Origin: CAZMVU01 sp964569295
GTDB lineage: Bacteria; Hydrogenedentota; Hydrogenedentia; Hydrogenedentales; JAGMZX01
NCBI GenBank assembly: GCA_964569295.1
Contig: CAZMVU010000007.1
Location: 1 to 58,054, forward strand
DNA: 58,054 nucleotides
Direction: 5' to 3'
Shown here: positions 17,440 through 25,758 of the stretch, in pieces
How the letters are laid out: every line of letters starts with the position of its first letter
Position numbering within the stretch: position 1 is the first letter of the stretch
The notes under the pieces: model-generated
The model's input: only the letters and a program-made list of their open reading frames with translations
Told to the model about the DNA's origin: nothing
The model's database searches: none
Program-made: the position numbers and the translations under genes

Positions 17440-20400
17440 TCAGCCCGCCAATGCCTCACGGACTTTTCGCGCCAGGTCCTGTAGCGAAAAGGGCTTCTCG
17501 ATAAAGTTTACACCTTCGTCAAGCACGCCCTGGTGCGCGATGACGTTGGCCGTGTAGCCGGACATGAACAGGCTTTTCAGGCCGGGGCAGAGCGCTTGCA
17601 ATTGTTCCGCCATGGCACGGCCGTGCATCTCCGGCATGACCACGTCGGTGATGAGCAAGTCGACCGCGCCAACCTGTTCGCGGGCGACGCGCAAGGCTTC
17701 GCTTGGCGCAGAGGCGGTTAACACGGTGTAGCCCAGGCGCTCGAGCACGGTCCGGGTCATACTCAGGATCGCCGGTTCGTCCTCGACGACAAGGATGGTT
17801 TCGGTGCCGCCAGCCGGTTCCGCCCTGACCACCGGGCCGTCCTCTTGCGGGGGAGCCATTTCGAGCGCGGGAATGTAAATGCGGAACGTCGTGCCTTCAT
17901 CCGGTTCGCTGTAGACATTGATGAAGCCATCGTTCTGTTTGACGATGCCGTAGATCGTGGCAAGCCCCAGGCCCGTGCCCTCGCCGACACCCTTGGTGGT
18001 GAAGAAAGGCTCGAAGATCTTGGCGCAGGTTTCCTCGTCCATGCCGCAGCCGTCGTCGCTGACGGCCAGCATCACATGGGCACCGGGGACGAAACCGGCA
18101 TGTTCAGCGCAGTACGCCTCGTCGAAGCGCACGTTCGCGGTCTCGATGGTGATCTTGCCATGCTTGTGGCCGATGGCGTCGCGCGCGTTGACGCAAAGGT
18201 TGGCCAGCATCTGGTCCACCTGCCCCGGGTCGATGAGCACCGGGGCCAGCCGCCCGCCGGGCTTCCAGACCAGGTCGATATCTTCGCCGATGAGGCGCTG
18301 GAGCATCGTGAGCATCGTGGCGATGGTTTCATTGAGGTCGAGCACCTTGGGCGCGATCGTCTGCTTGCGGGCGAAAGCGAGCAGTTGCCGCGTCAGGTTG
18401 GCCGAGCGCTCGGCCGCTTTTTGAATTTCCTCGAGGTCGCCGCGCAGGGGACTTTCCGCCGAAAGCGCATCGATCGCCAGTTCCGTGTGGCCCAGGATGA
18501 CGTTGAGCATGTTATTGAAATCATGGGCCACGCCCCCGGCCAACCGGCCCACCGACTCCATCTTCTGCGCCTGCATGAGCTGGGCGCCAAGCCGTTCGCG
18601 CTCTTCCTCCGCCTGCTTGCGCTCGGTGATGTCGATGTCGATGCAGAACAATTCGGGTTCCTGTCCCGGCACATGCACCAGGGTGTGCGACGAATAGATT
18701 TGAATGGGTGATCCATCCTTGCGCATCAGTTCCAGTTCGGAAGCAGGGTTCGCCTCGCCGGTTTCGGCCATGCGGCCCATATCTGCTATCACATCTTCGC
18801 GCATGGCGGGCGGGATGATCAGGTCCAGCAGGTTTTGGCCAAGCGCTTCCGCCTCGGTGTAGCCGTAAAACATTTCCGATGCCTGGTTCCAGTAGCGCAC
18901 CGTGCCATCCATGGCGTAACCCTGCACCGCCACCGAGGCCACATTCCGCAGCATCTCCTTGAAACGCATTTCGCTCGCCCAAAGGGCCTGTTCCGCCTGC
19001 TTGCGCTCGGTAACATTACGGCTGCTGAAAAAGAGGGCGTAGGGAGTCCCGTCATCACGGAACAGGAACTTGCCCACCGTTTCCAGCCAGAGATACGAGC
19101 CATCCTTGCAGCGCTGACGGTATTCGACCGTCCGTGTTTTGTCGGGGGCAGGCTGGGCAACAAATGCTGCAAATTCCCCTGCGATATGGTCGGCGTCATC
19201 GGGATGAACGTACTCGAAAACAGTCGTACCGAGAAGTTCTTCCGGCTCAAATCCAAGGACGCGATGGGAAGGCCCAACATACGTGAAGACACCCGCCATA
19301 TCGGTTATGGCAACCATGTCGAACATATTATCGGTAATGTTCTGCAGGAGTTCGGTTCTCTCGCGAAGTACTTCCTCGGCTTCGACGCGTTCGGTTATCA
19401 CCTCGGTGTAGACAATGATTCCCCCGATAGCGCCATCCTTCTCGTGCCAGGGCCGACACTCCCAGCGCGTCCACTCGACTGTCCCGTCGGTGCGTTCATA
19501 TGGGTCCCGCTCCGCACGGCTGATTTCCCCCCTGAGAGCCTTGCGATGAACTTCCCGCCACTTTTCAGGCAAGTCGGGGAACACGTCGTAGTGATGCTTT
19601 CCGATGATATTCTCTGGTTGCACGCCGTAGTCGTCCAGATAGCGTTGGCTGACATACAAGTAACGCAAATCGCAATCATGCACCGCCACGGCGCTGTTGG
19701 TATGCTCGACAATGTACTGAAGCAGTTGGTGCGAATGCTCCAACGCTTCCTCCGCCTGCTTGCGCTCGGTGATGTCCTCGGAGAGAATGAACAGGCCCTC
19801 GGGCACGGGTTCTATACTGAGTTGAAAGAAGCCACGGGTGCCGTCGGGATAAGTGAACTCGTTTTCAAAACGCCGGGGAGTTCGTTCTTCGAAGCACTCC
19901 CCCAAGACCGAACACAACGCGCTCTCTTCTATTCCCGGATACACCTCCATCATCGTTCGGCCAAGCAATTCGTCCGGGCTTTTGTGGCCGTGCCGGGCGG
20001 CCGCTTCGTTTACATAGATGTATTTCCATTCTGGCGTAATAATCTGGCACCCTTCCAGCATTCCGTCAAGGACATGGCGGTAGCGCTTTTCGCTCTCGCG
20101 CAGGGCCTCTTCCGCCTGTTTGCGCTCGGTGATGTCTCGCTGAATACCCACATAAGATACAATCCTGCCATGTTCATCTTTAAACGGCATTACTCTATAT
20201 TCGCAAACAAACGTCGTGCCATCTTTCCTGATGTTTTCGGACTCTCCTGTGTACGTTTGCCCGGAAGAAACCGTTTCATACAGCTCCCGCTGTAACTGGC
20301 CGGCCATGGGTCCCGCATTGAGAAAATCCGGGGTCCTTCCACGTACCTCGTCCAGGGTGTAACCAAAGAGCTGTTCAGTTGCCTGGTTTATGTAGGTGAT

Positions 20401-21954
20401 GGCAAAATCCGCGTCCGTGACAATTAACGAGTCGTTGATTTTCTCTGGTATTGTGCTGAGAAAACTGATTCGTTCTTCGCGCCGCTTCAGATGTGTAATG
20501 TCCGTGTGTGTCCCGAACATGAGCTGCGGCCTGCCCGCGTCGTCGCGCGTCATGACACGGCCCCGGTCCAGAATCCAAATCCAATGGCCGTCCTTGTGCT
20601 TCATGCGCAATTCGCAGGTATAGGTGACCGTTTCGCCGGCCAGACAGGGAGCCAGGAGCGCCTCGGCCTCCTTCAGGTCATCGGGGTGGGTCAGGGCACT
20701 CCAGGTTTCGACACTGGTAGGCGTCAGTTCATCGAGGCGGTAGCCGAGCATGGCTGCCCATTGTTCGTTGAAGACGGTTTCGTTGGTCTGGACGTTCCAC
20801 TCCCAGGTTCCTAAGCCCGAGCCTTCGATGACCAGACTCAGGCGCTGTTCGCTTTGCTCCTGCCTGCGGGCTGCCGCTATCTTGTGCAGGGCGAAGGCCA
20901 GATCGCCGGCGACTTCGTTGAACAGATCCTGCTCCTCGGCATCGTGGGCATAGGCGGCGGGGACCGAAGCCGTCAGGACGCCGTAGGTCACGCCGTCAAA
21001 TTCCAGACGCCGGACCAGGCCGGCGCGGCCCCCGTATTCACCGTGCAGGGGGCAGTCGGCACAATCGGCCGCGGGGTCGCCCTCTACGTGAGCTTCTCCC
21101 GTTTCCAGCGCGCGCCGCATGCACTGCGGGAACTCGCCGCACTCGAGGCGCTCGCGCAGGACTTCGAAGCCGCGGTCGAAGCCCGCCGAGCCCGTCACCG
21201 CCACCGGCGCGGCGTCAGGCAGGTCCAGCGCCCCGCCCGCTTCGCCGCCCAGCAGGGCGATCCAGGCGTTATAGTAGCCCATGGTCTCGGTCAGGTTGAC
21301 GCAGGCCCGCTCGATCAGGCGGCGTGGGTCGTCCTCGCTCACGATGAGCTGGTTCACGTTGCGGATGCCCAGGAGCACGCGGTTGATGTGCGCGAGCCGC
21401 TGCCGTTGGGCACGCAGCCGTTCCACGGCAAGCACCGCCACCATCGCCGCTGCCGAAAAAAGCGCCACCAGGACGGACTCGATCAGAACGGCCTGCGCCT
21501 GCCACGCGTCCATGACACCCGCCGCTACCGGTTTGCCCTCGAGCAGCGCGGTTACCGCGCCTATCGCGGGGGTGATGAAAGCCTGGTAGCACAGCAGCAC
21601 CAGCGCCAGCCAGCCCAGGCCAAACAGCCAGCCCGGTTCCCAGCGCCGCCGCACCCAGCCCGTTAGCGAACGGACCGCCAACAGCGAGGGAACGGCATAG
21701 AGCATGTTGCCGCCGAACCCGATCCAGAGCGGAATGTCATGCAAGCCATAGGGAATAGACAGCAAGGCGGCCAAGCCCAGAGCCGCCCACCAGGGCCGCA
21801 ACAGCGCGAAGCCCATGAAGCCAAAGGCCCAACGCCCGTCGATCACAACGTCGGTATGCGGGATATGCACATGGAACAGCGCCGCCACGATACCCGCAAT
21901 CGCCAGCACGAGGAACCATTCGATATCTCGATAACGGTTTCCGTTGCGAATCAT
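17440..21954 (-). CDS. Membrane hybrid histidine kinase with multiple PAS domains
   Basis: 1504 residues from the ATG at 21954 (an upstream in-frame GTG at 22002 has no ribosome site). The first 180 residues hold six or seven membrane segments of MASE-like type (WFLVLAIAGIVAALF onward). A GAF-like domain follows (RACVNLTETMGYYNAWIALL), then about six PAS/PAC units, most closing with DITERKQAEEAL. The kinase core has HisKA with His1144 in AGGVAHDFNNML and an HATPase with VNARDAIG, DDGCGMD and GEGTGLGLATIYG. A C-terminal receiver has Asp1437 in LLITDVVMPEM. It should sense one or more signals, autophosphorylate and pass phosphate to its own receiver and an unknown partner. No response regulator is adjacent. 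Confidence 0.92.
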   Translation of the reverse strand: MIRNGNRYRDIEWFLVLAIAGIVAALFHVHIPHTDVVIDGRWAFGFMGFALLRPWWAALGLAALLSIPYGLHDIPLWIGFGGNMLYAVPSLLAVRSLTGWVRRRWEPGWLFGLGWLALVLLCYQAFITPAIGAVTALLEGKPVAAGVMDAWQAQAVLIESVLVALFSAAAMVAVLAVERLRAQRQRLAHINRVLLGIRNVNQLIVSEDDPRRLIERACVNLTETMGYYNAWIALLGGEAGGALDLPDAAPVAVTGSAGFDRGFEVLRERLECGEFPQCMRRALETGEAHVEGDPAADCADCPLHGEYGGRAGLVRRLEFDGVTYGVLTASVPAAYAHDAEEQDLFNEVAGDLAFALHKIAAARRQEQSEQRLSLVIEGSGLGTWEWNVQTNETVFNEQWAAMLGYRLDELTPTSVETWSALTHPDDLKEAEALLAPCLAGETVTYTCELRMKHKDGHWIWILDRGRVMTRDDAGRPQLMFGTHTDITHLKRREERISFLSTIPEKINDSLIVTDADFAITYINQATEQLFGYTLDEVRGRTPDFLNAGPMAGQLQRELYETVSSGQTYTGESENIRKDGTTFVCEYRVMPFKDEHGRIVSYVGIQRDITERKQAEEALRESEKRYRHVLDGMLEGCQIITPEWKYIYVNEAAARHGHKSPDELLGRTMMEVYPGIEESALCSVLGECFEERTPRRFENEFTYPDGTRGFFQLSIEPVPEGLFILSEDITERKQAEEALEHSHQLLQYIVEHTNSAVAVHDCDLRYLYVSQRYLDDYGVQPENIIGKHHYDVFPDLPEKWREVHRKALRGEISRAERDPYERTDGTVEWTRWECRPWHEKDGAIGGIIVYTEVITERVEAEEVLRERTELLQNITDNMFDMVAITDMAGVFTYVGPSHRVLGFEPEELLGTTVFEYVHPDDADHIAGEFAAFVAQPAPDKTRTVEYRQRCKDGSYLWLETVGKFLFRDDGTPYALFFSSRNVTERKQAEQALWASEMRFKEMLRNVASVAVQGYAMDGTVRYWNQASEMFYGYTEAEALGQNLLDLIIPPAMREDVIADMGRMAETGEANPASELELMRKDGSPIQIYSSHTLVHVPGQEPELFCIDIDITERKQAEEERERLGAQLMQAQKMESVGRLAGGVAHDFNNMLNVILGHTELAIDALSAESPLRGDLEEIQKAAERSANLTRQLLAFARKQTIAPKVLDLNETIATMLTMLQRLIGEDIDLVWKPGGRLAPVLIDPGQVDQMLANLCVNARDAIGHKHGKITIETANVRFDEAYCAEHAGFVPGAHVMLAVSDDGCGMDEETCAKIFEPFFTTKGVGEGTGLGLATIYGIVKQNDGFINVYSEPDEGTTFRIYIPALEMAPPQEDGPVVRAEPAGGTETILVVEDEPAILSMTRTVLERLGYTVLTASAPSEALRVAREQVGAVDLLITDVVMPEMHGRAMAEQLQALCPGLKSLFMSGYTANVIAHQGVLDEGVNFIEKPFSLQDLARKVREALAG

Positions 21955-22057
21955 GGCGGCCCGCTTCTCCCGGTTTTCCAAAGCAGCATGCTCTTGGCGC
22001 ACGCTGACCGTTGCATTCCAACGGCACAGCGGCCTTGTGCTTCTTGACAGCTGACCC

Positions 22058-22840
22058 TCACTCTTTCACTGCATGCTGAAGACAACGCAGCGCCAGTTCG
22101 GGGTAGTTGCGCACCACATTCTCCCGTGAGTCCGCATGGATGGCCACCACGATGCACTGGGTCTTCGCGCGCAGGCTCGTGGCGTAGCGTCCGCAGGCGA
22201 GGTAGGCCGGCGCCTCGAGGAAACCCGAGATGCCCGCCCCCGGCATGATTTCCCGCTCTTCACCAGCCGCTGTTTGCGTGAGCGCGCCATCCACCAACTC
22301 GAACAGATGGTTGGCGGGCGCGCCTTGTTCGCATAGGGTTTCATCCGGGGCGAGGAACCGTTGTTCCGCCTGGAGCAGGCCCTGCGCCTGGTAATGCCGG
22401 AGCCTTTCATTCAACACCCGCAATCGGCGGGCGAACTGCCGGCAGAGAATGCGTGTGAACAACGGAAACCGCTCAATAATAGTGTCAATGTGCGCGGGCG
22501 TGAGGCGCAGGGCGAACGTGTTCATCGCGCTGCGCACCGAGGCCGTGCGGCATCCGCCCCCAAGATACGCCATCTCACCCACAAACGCCGGTTCGGCGTC
22601 ATCCCCATGAACCACGCCGACCTCATGCCCCGGCTGCCGTTCCGGCGTGGCCTCCCGGTTTTCGACCAGGCAGGAACCCCGCACCACGAGGTAGACATCG
22701 CATCCGTCTTCTCCCGCACGCACAAGATACTCTTCGTCGGCGAACCGCAAAGCCTCGATATCCGGGCAGGCCTCGGCTAACCCGAGTATGGGAGAATCCG
22801 GTGCAAGGCCCAGATCTTGTAGCTGTAAACGCTCTGGCAT
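22058..22840 (-). CDS. Protein with two cyclic-nucleotide-binding-like domains
   Basis: 260 residues with two CNB-type beta rolls. The first is ADEEYLVRAGEDGCDVYLVV, then FVGEMAYLGGGCRTASVRS near 85-105. The second is APDETLCEQGAPANHLFELV, then ISGFLEAPAYLACGRYATSL. There is no helix-turn-helix, so it is not a CRP-type transcription factor. The phosphate-binding cassette is only partly kept (GEMAYLGGG...RTAS). It may bind cAMP or c-di-GMP or be a degenerate sensor. It lies 103 bases upstream of the histidine kinase on the same strand and may be part of the same signalling unit. Confidence 0.8.
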   Translation of the reverse strand: MPERLQLQDLGLAPDSPILGLAEACPDIEALRFADEEYLVRAGEDGCDVYLVVRGSCLVENREATPERQPGHEVGVVHGDDAEPAFVGEMAYLGGGCRTASVRSAMNTFALRLTPAHIDTIIERFPLFTRILCRQFARRLRVLNERLRHYQAQGLLQAEQRFLAPDETLCEQGAPANHLFELVDGALTQTAAGEEREIMPGAGISGFLEAPAYLACGRYATSLRAKTQCIVVAIHADSRENVVRNYPELALRCLQHAVKE

Positions 22841-23008
22841 AGTCGCCCCACGGCCTCTCGTTTACCATCATCGTAGCGATCCGACAGGGCCGACGCAACC
22901 CTGACGGTCATAAACACCGTGTGAACGACAGGCGCAACGCGAAACCGGCTTCCTTGCCAGGCACCCATCCATGCCCGATTATCCATATGCGGCGGTGCGA
23001 ACAAAAAC

Positions 23009-23038
23009 TTGACCCAACCATCCCGCTTTGCATAAACT
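23009..23038 (+). promoter_or_regulatory. Sigma-70-like promoter of tRNA-Leu
   Basis: TTGACC at 23009-23014 and TAAACT at 23033-23038 are separated by 18 bases. Transcription would start around 23045, just before the tRNA at 23052. The match is good at -35 and moderate at -10. Confidence 0.6.
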
Positions 23039-23051
23039 ATGCACCGCTCGT

Positions 23052-23138
23052 GCCCGAGTGGTGGAATTGGCAGACACGCACGGTTCAGGTCCGTGTGCCC
23101 TAACAGGCGTGGAGGTTCGACTCCTCTCTCGGGCACCA
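23052..23138 (+). tRNA. tRNA-Leu (anticodon CAG)
   Basis: 87 nucleotides. The acceptor stem GCCCGAG (23052-23058) pairs with CTCGGGC (23128-23134), followed by an encoded ACCA. The anticodon stem CACGG/CCGTG encloses the loop TTCAGGT, giving anticodon CAG for CUG codons. There is a long variable arm, as class II leucine tRNAs have, and the T arm GGAGGTTCGACTCC. A promoter precedes it and a terminator follows, so it is a single-gene transcription unit. Confidence 0.95.
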
Positions 23139-23150
23139 CTGCACAAGACA

Positions 23151-23189
23151 AACCGGCGGCTCCAACGTGCGTGGTGCCGCCGGTTTTTT
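23151..23189 (+). terminator. Rho-independent terminator after tRNA-Leu
   Basis: Ten-base perfect stem AACCGGCGGC (23151-23160) and GCCGCCGGTT (23176-23185) with a 15-base loop and a T6 run at 23184-23189. Confidence 0.9.
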
Positions 23190-23621
23190 GCTGTGTGCCG
23201 GGCAGACAGTCCGCCTGACAGCACTCCGCGTAGAAGCCGCTTCTACAACCGCGTGCCGTTCTCATGCTACCAATGCCCTGGACTTTCCGTAATCCTTTAG
23301 GCGTGTGGCCTGTGACATGGTTCTGCAGTAGACATTCTCTTCTCATTTGGAGATCCGTCCTAGGGAATGTCTATTATTGCCAGCATGACATTTCAGGCCC
23401 GAAACCTCATTCGTTCCTGCAACCCAGGCGCTCAGCCTGGGCTGATCGAACTGCACCCTTCGGGCGCAAACAAAAGCAGGCAATATCTTTCTTCTACACA
23501 ACAGGTAGTAGCATCACTGCACTCCTTCGTAACTCTATCATAAACCGGGGTTGTTCCTGTTACGAAGGGCCTGTTTGGCCGGGGAATCGGCCTCGCTTGC
23601 GCCATACGTGTCCCGTGTTAC
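23190..23621. other. Spacer between tRNA-Leu and the island
   Basis: About 430 bases without a supported gene. A 180-codon plus-strand frame crosses it and runs into the metG-derived repeat; it has no recognisable family and is rejected. A 9-base inverted repeat TAGACATTC/GAATGTCTA lies at 23329-23373, possibly an old insertion scar. Confidence 0.6.
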
Positions 23622-23711
23622 CAAGCTCAGAACGCATCGCCGCGCAGGTGCGCCTCGGCAAGCTCAGCGATGCGCTCCTTGTCGAGCTTCGGGAAGAGCA
23701 CCTCGGGTTTC
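23622..23711. repeat. 90-bp direct repeat, orphan copy of metG 3' end
   Basis: Identical over 90 bases to 25669-25758, which contains the last 27-28 codons and TGA stop of metG. Here it is not attached to any metG body. Confidence 0.95.
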
Positions 23712-23719
23712 GTTTTGAA

Positions 23720-24682
23720 CTAATTACCCCTTCTTTGCGCCCTTGCAAACGCCCTATTGTTGACAAGACGATTCCGCAGTTTGGTAGACGCATTTTCAAG
23801 TCGTGATTGGAATTCTCTGGCAATTTGCCAAGGAATAGTCTCTGGACTTGCGGACACAAAACTAGTGTAGTCTAGGCCATCAAGGATCCTTTCAATGATT
23901 AGGCTAAATTCTTTTTCCGCCTCATTGGCAAGTTCCTGTCGAAATGGAATCGGCTGATATTCTTCACTACTTCGTATCGAACGGACTTTCTCTACAGTCA
24001 GATATTCCATGTTTATTCCATGACGCTCTGCCTTCTTAAGCTTTTCATTTTCAATCCACTCACAGCCGAATTGCTCAAAATAGGATTCAATTAGGTCTTT
24101 TACTGCTTCCTCTTCCCAGTCGCGTGTTCCAACTCTTGAATATAAGTTTCCCACGAGCCAACCGAGTTTGCTCTGGAACGAAGGTTCTAGTCCGCCCAGC
24201 TTCTTTGCAATAAGGGCATCATACAATTCCTCGTCACATGCGAGCGAAGAGCTGGCTCGGAGATATGCAACAGAAGGTTCGGCTAAGTTTATTACTTTTC
24301 GGGTATCTGGGTGAAGATAGAAGAGGCCAAGGGCTTGTTCATTCTGATTGAGCAGGCGCTCTAAGAACTGACGAATCTTTTGCCTGTCACTTGTTGTGAA
24401 TACGTTTTCTACAACGGGCCTTGTTATGCGGGACAGGAGCTTGGGCAACTCGGTTGCCAAGGGTTTTATCGGAGCAACATTTATGAAATCGGCATTACAG
24501 GGACGCCCATGCCTCTTTAGCAAATCACATGATTGTGTTAATATTAGTAGCGCAAAAGTGTTTTCGTCTATCGACGCCCCAACAAGGAATTTCTGCAGCC
24601 TAGTGTCTATCTCAATAATATCCCCTTGCGCTAAATCACTGCCGGATTCTTCGGGGCTTGCATATGTCCAATGCCCGTCCAT
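23720..24682 (-). CDS. Island protein C, unknown function (LTQSCDL motif)
   Basis: 320 residues, not recognised. The sequence shows ALLILTQSCDLLKRHG at about residues 44-59, an ILxQxCD-type motif of a kind I associate only loosely with mobile-element proteins; the rest is mixed helical and charged, with a basic C-terminus (NRAFARAQRRGN). There is no signal peptide or membrane segment, so it is probably cytoplasmic. It is the last gene of a three-gene operon, 18 bases after the small middle gene. Base composition is clearly more AT-rich than flanking genes, a sign of transfer. A defence, toxin or nuclease role is guesswork. Confidence 0.75.
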   Translation of the reverse strand: MDGHWTYASPEESGSDLAQGDIIEIDTRLQKFLVGASIDENTFALLILTQSCDLLKRHGRPCNADFINVAPIKPLATELPKLLSRITRPVVENVFTTSDRQKIRQFLERLLNQNEQALGLFYLHPDTRKVINLAEPSVAYLRASSSLACDEELYDALIAKKLGGLEPSFQSKLGWLVGNLYSRVGTRDWEEEAVKDLIESYFEQFGCEWIENEKLKKAERHGINMEYLTVEKVRSIRSSEEYQPIPFRQELANEAEKEFSLIIERILDGLDYTSFVSASPETIPWQIAREFQSRLENASTKLRNRLVNNRAFARAQRRGN

Positions 24683-24700
24683 TAATTCTTGCAGTTTCGG

Positions 24701-24901
24701 CTATTCTGTTGAAGCTTCGGTCCGGCTGGTGCGGGGAACCGACACAACCATTATCTTGAGGTATTCCCCTGATGGCGAGGCGGTAACACGTGCTTTCGTG
24801 TATGTGCGTACCGAACTGGTTGTTAGGTTGGTCTCTCCAGCCTTTCTCAGTGAAGCCGGACCGTATTTCGTCTCTGGCTGCATTCCAGTTGTATCAACCA
24901 T
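24701..24901 (-). CDS. Island protein B, small unknown protein
   Basis: 66 residues from the ATG at 24901, which overlaps the end of the upstream gene by eight bases (ATGGTTGA), an arrangement typical of translational coupling. It is basic in the middle with a beta-like stretch (ASPSGEYLKIMVVSV). No family is recognised. Its reality is supported mainly by the tight packing between two larger same-strand genes and the absence of other coding in the gap. It could be an antitoxin-like or adaptor protein, but this is only inferred from size and position. Confidence 0.5.
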   Translation of the reverse strand: MVDTTGMQPETKYGPASLRKAGETNLTTSSVRTYTKARVTASPSGEYLKIMVVSVPRTSRTEASTE

Positions 24902-25544
24902 CCGAGTGTTCCTCTCCAATTTCTACCCCAGTCGTAGCAGTAACTATTCTCGTCACATAATCTTTGATCACCTGGATGTCCTGTCCAAGCCAATCAAGCA
25001 ATGGTCTATGGTTTTCCTTATCGTCTGCTTCTTTGTGAAAGTTGAAAAACAATGACATCTGACCTTCGTCTTCCTTCATATCGCTGCTGAGATTTAGTAG
25101 TCCGCCGTTCCACTTGAGGCCCCGCTCAATCCTGAAGCGAGCAGATACCAAACCGATATCAGATAGAGAATTAATAGGAGTCAAAAGGGCATCGTACAAT
25201 TCGCCGTTTCCAGCCGGAACTGTGTAACGTACATTTATCCCTACAGCTGTTACAGGAGTTTCAGGCAAGTCTCTTAGCGCCCGGACAGCCACTTCGAGTG
25301 CTCGTGATAAGATGCCCCACTCTGGCATGCGGGCATCGATAATGAGTCGAGTGCTGTAAACACGTACAGATACGTCTTGGTAAGTGACTCTGTAGGGCTC
25401 TATGCCATCAAGCGGTACTTCTATTTCCAGCATTTTGGGGTCCGTAAGCCCGAATAGGCGTTTGCCTATTCCTGCTGGAACCAAGATGGCCCGATTCCAA
25501 TGACCGACCAGCGTGATGTCCCAAGTCAAAGGTTTTGCATGCAT
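24894..25544 (-). CDS. Island protein A, unknown function
   Basis: 216 residues from the ATG at 25544 (GGAG about 8 bases upstream; ten extra in-frame codons upstream lack a ribosome site). It is a soluble, beta-rich protein: WDITLVGHWNRAILVPAG, YRVTYQDVSVRVYSTRLIID, VTAVGINVRYTVPAG and FRIERGLKWNGGLLNLSSD. No catalytic motif or known domain is recognised; the GINVRYT segment distantly recalls TIGR04255-type proteins but not enough to name it. It is the first gene of the island operon and overlaps the small middle gene by eight bases. Confidence 0.75.
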   Translation of the reverse strand: MHAKPLTWDITLVGHWNRAILVPAGIGKRLFGLTDPKMLEIEVPLDGIEPYRVTYQDVSVRVYSTRLIIDARMPEWGILSRALEVAVRALRDLPETPVTAVGINVRYTVPAGNGELYDALLTPINSLSDIGLVSARFRIERGLKWNGGLLNLSSDMKEDEGQMSLFFNFHKEADDKENHRPLLDWLGQDIQVIKDYVTRIVTATTGVEIGEEHSDG

Positions 25545-25668
25545 CGGAGACTCCGATTTATTGAGTAGCAGCACTAATCGAGGTCTCGCTCCTATTCGGA
25601 GGATGCCCCATTCACGGCTACTTCCTACTGATGACAGGGCTTATCTTATACTTGACATGTGTTGTATT

Positions 25669-25758
25669 CAAGCTCAGAACGCATCGCCGCGCAGGTGCGC
25701 CTCGGCAAGCTCAGCGATGCGCTCCTTGTCGAGCTTCGGGAAGAGCACCTCGGGTTTC
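25669..25758. repeat. 90-bp direct repeat, native copy (metG 3' end)
   Basis: Native copy of the repeat at 23622-23711. It covers the metG stop codon (25674-25676) and the last 27 sense codons, encoding a C-terminus ending ELAEAHLRGDAF. Confidence 0.95.

Larger units (their letters stand above)
23622..25758. mobile_element. Small genomic island inserted at the 3' end of metG
   Basis: An AT-richer block with three minus-strand genes (23720-25544) is bounded by a perfect 90-base direct repeat, 23622-23711 and 25669-25758. The right copy is the real 3' end and stop of metG; the left copy is an orphan duplicate. This is the structure left when an element integrates into a gene end and restores it. 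No integrase or transposase is inside, so the element is either non-autonomous, decayed, or arose by recombination. Confidence 0.75.

Noticed and set aside
23264..23806. 180-codon plus-strand gene
   Set aside because: It crosses the orphan metG repeat in the antisense sense and ends inside an island gene; no ribosome site.
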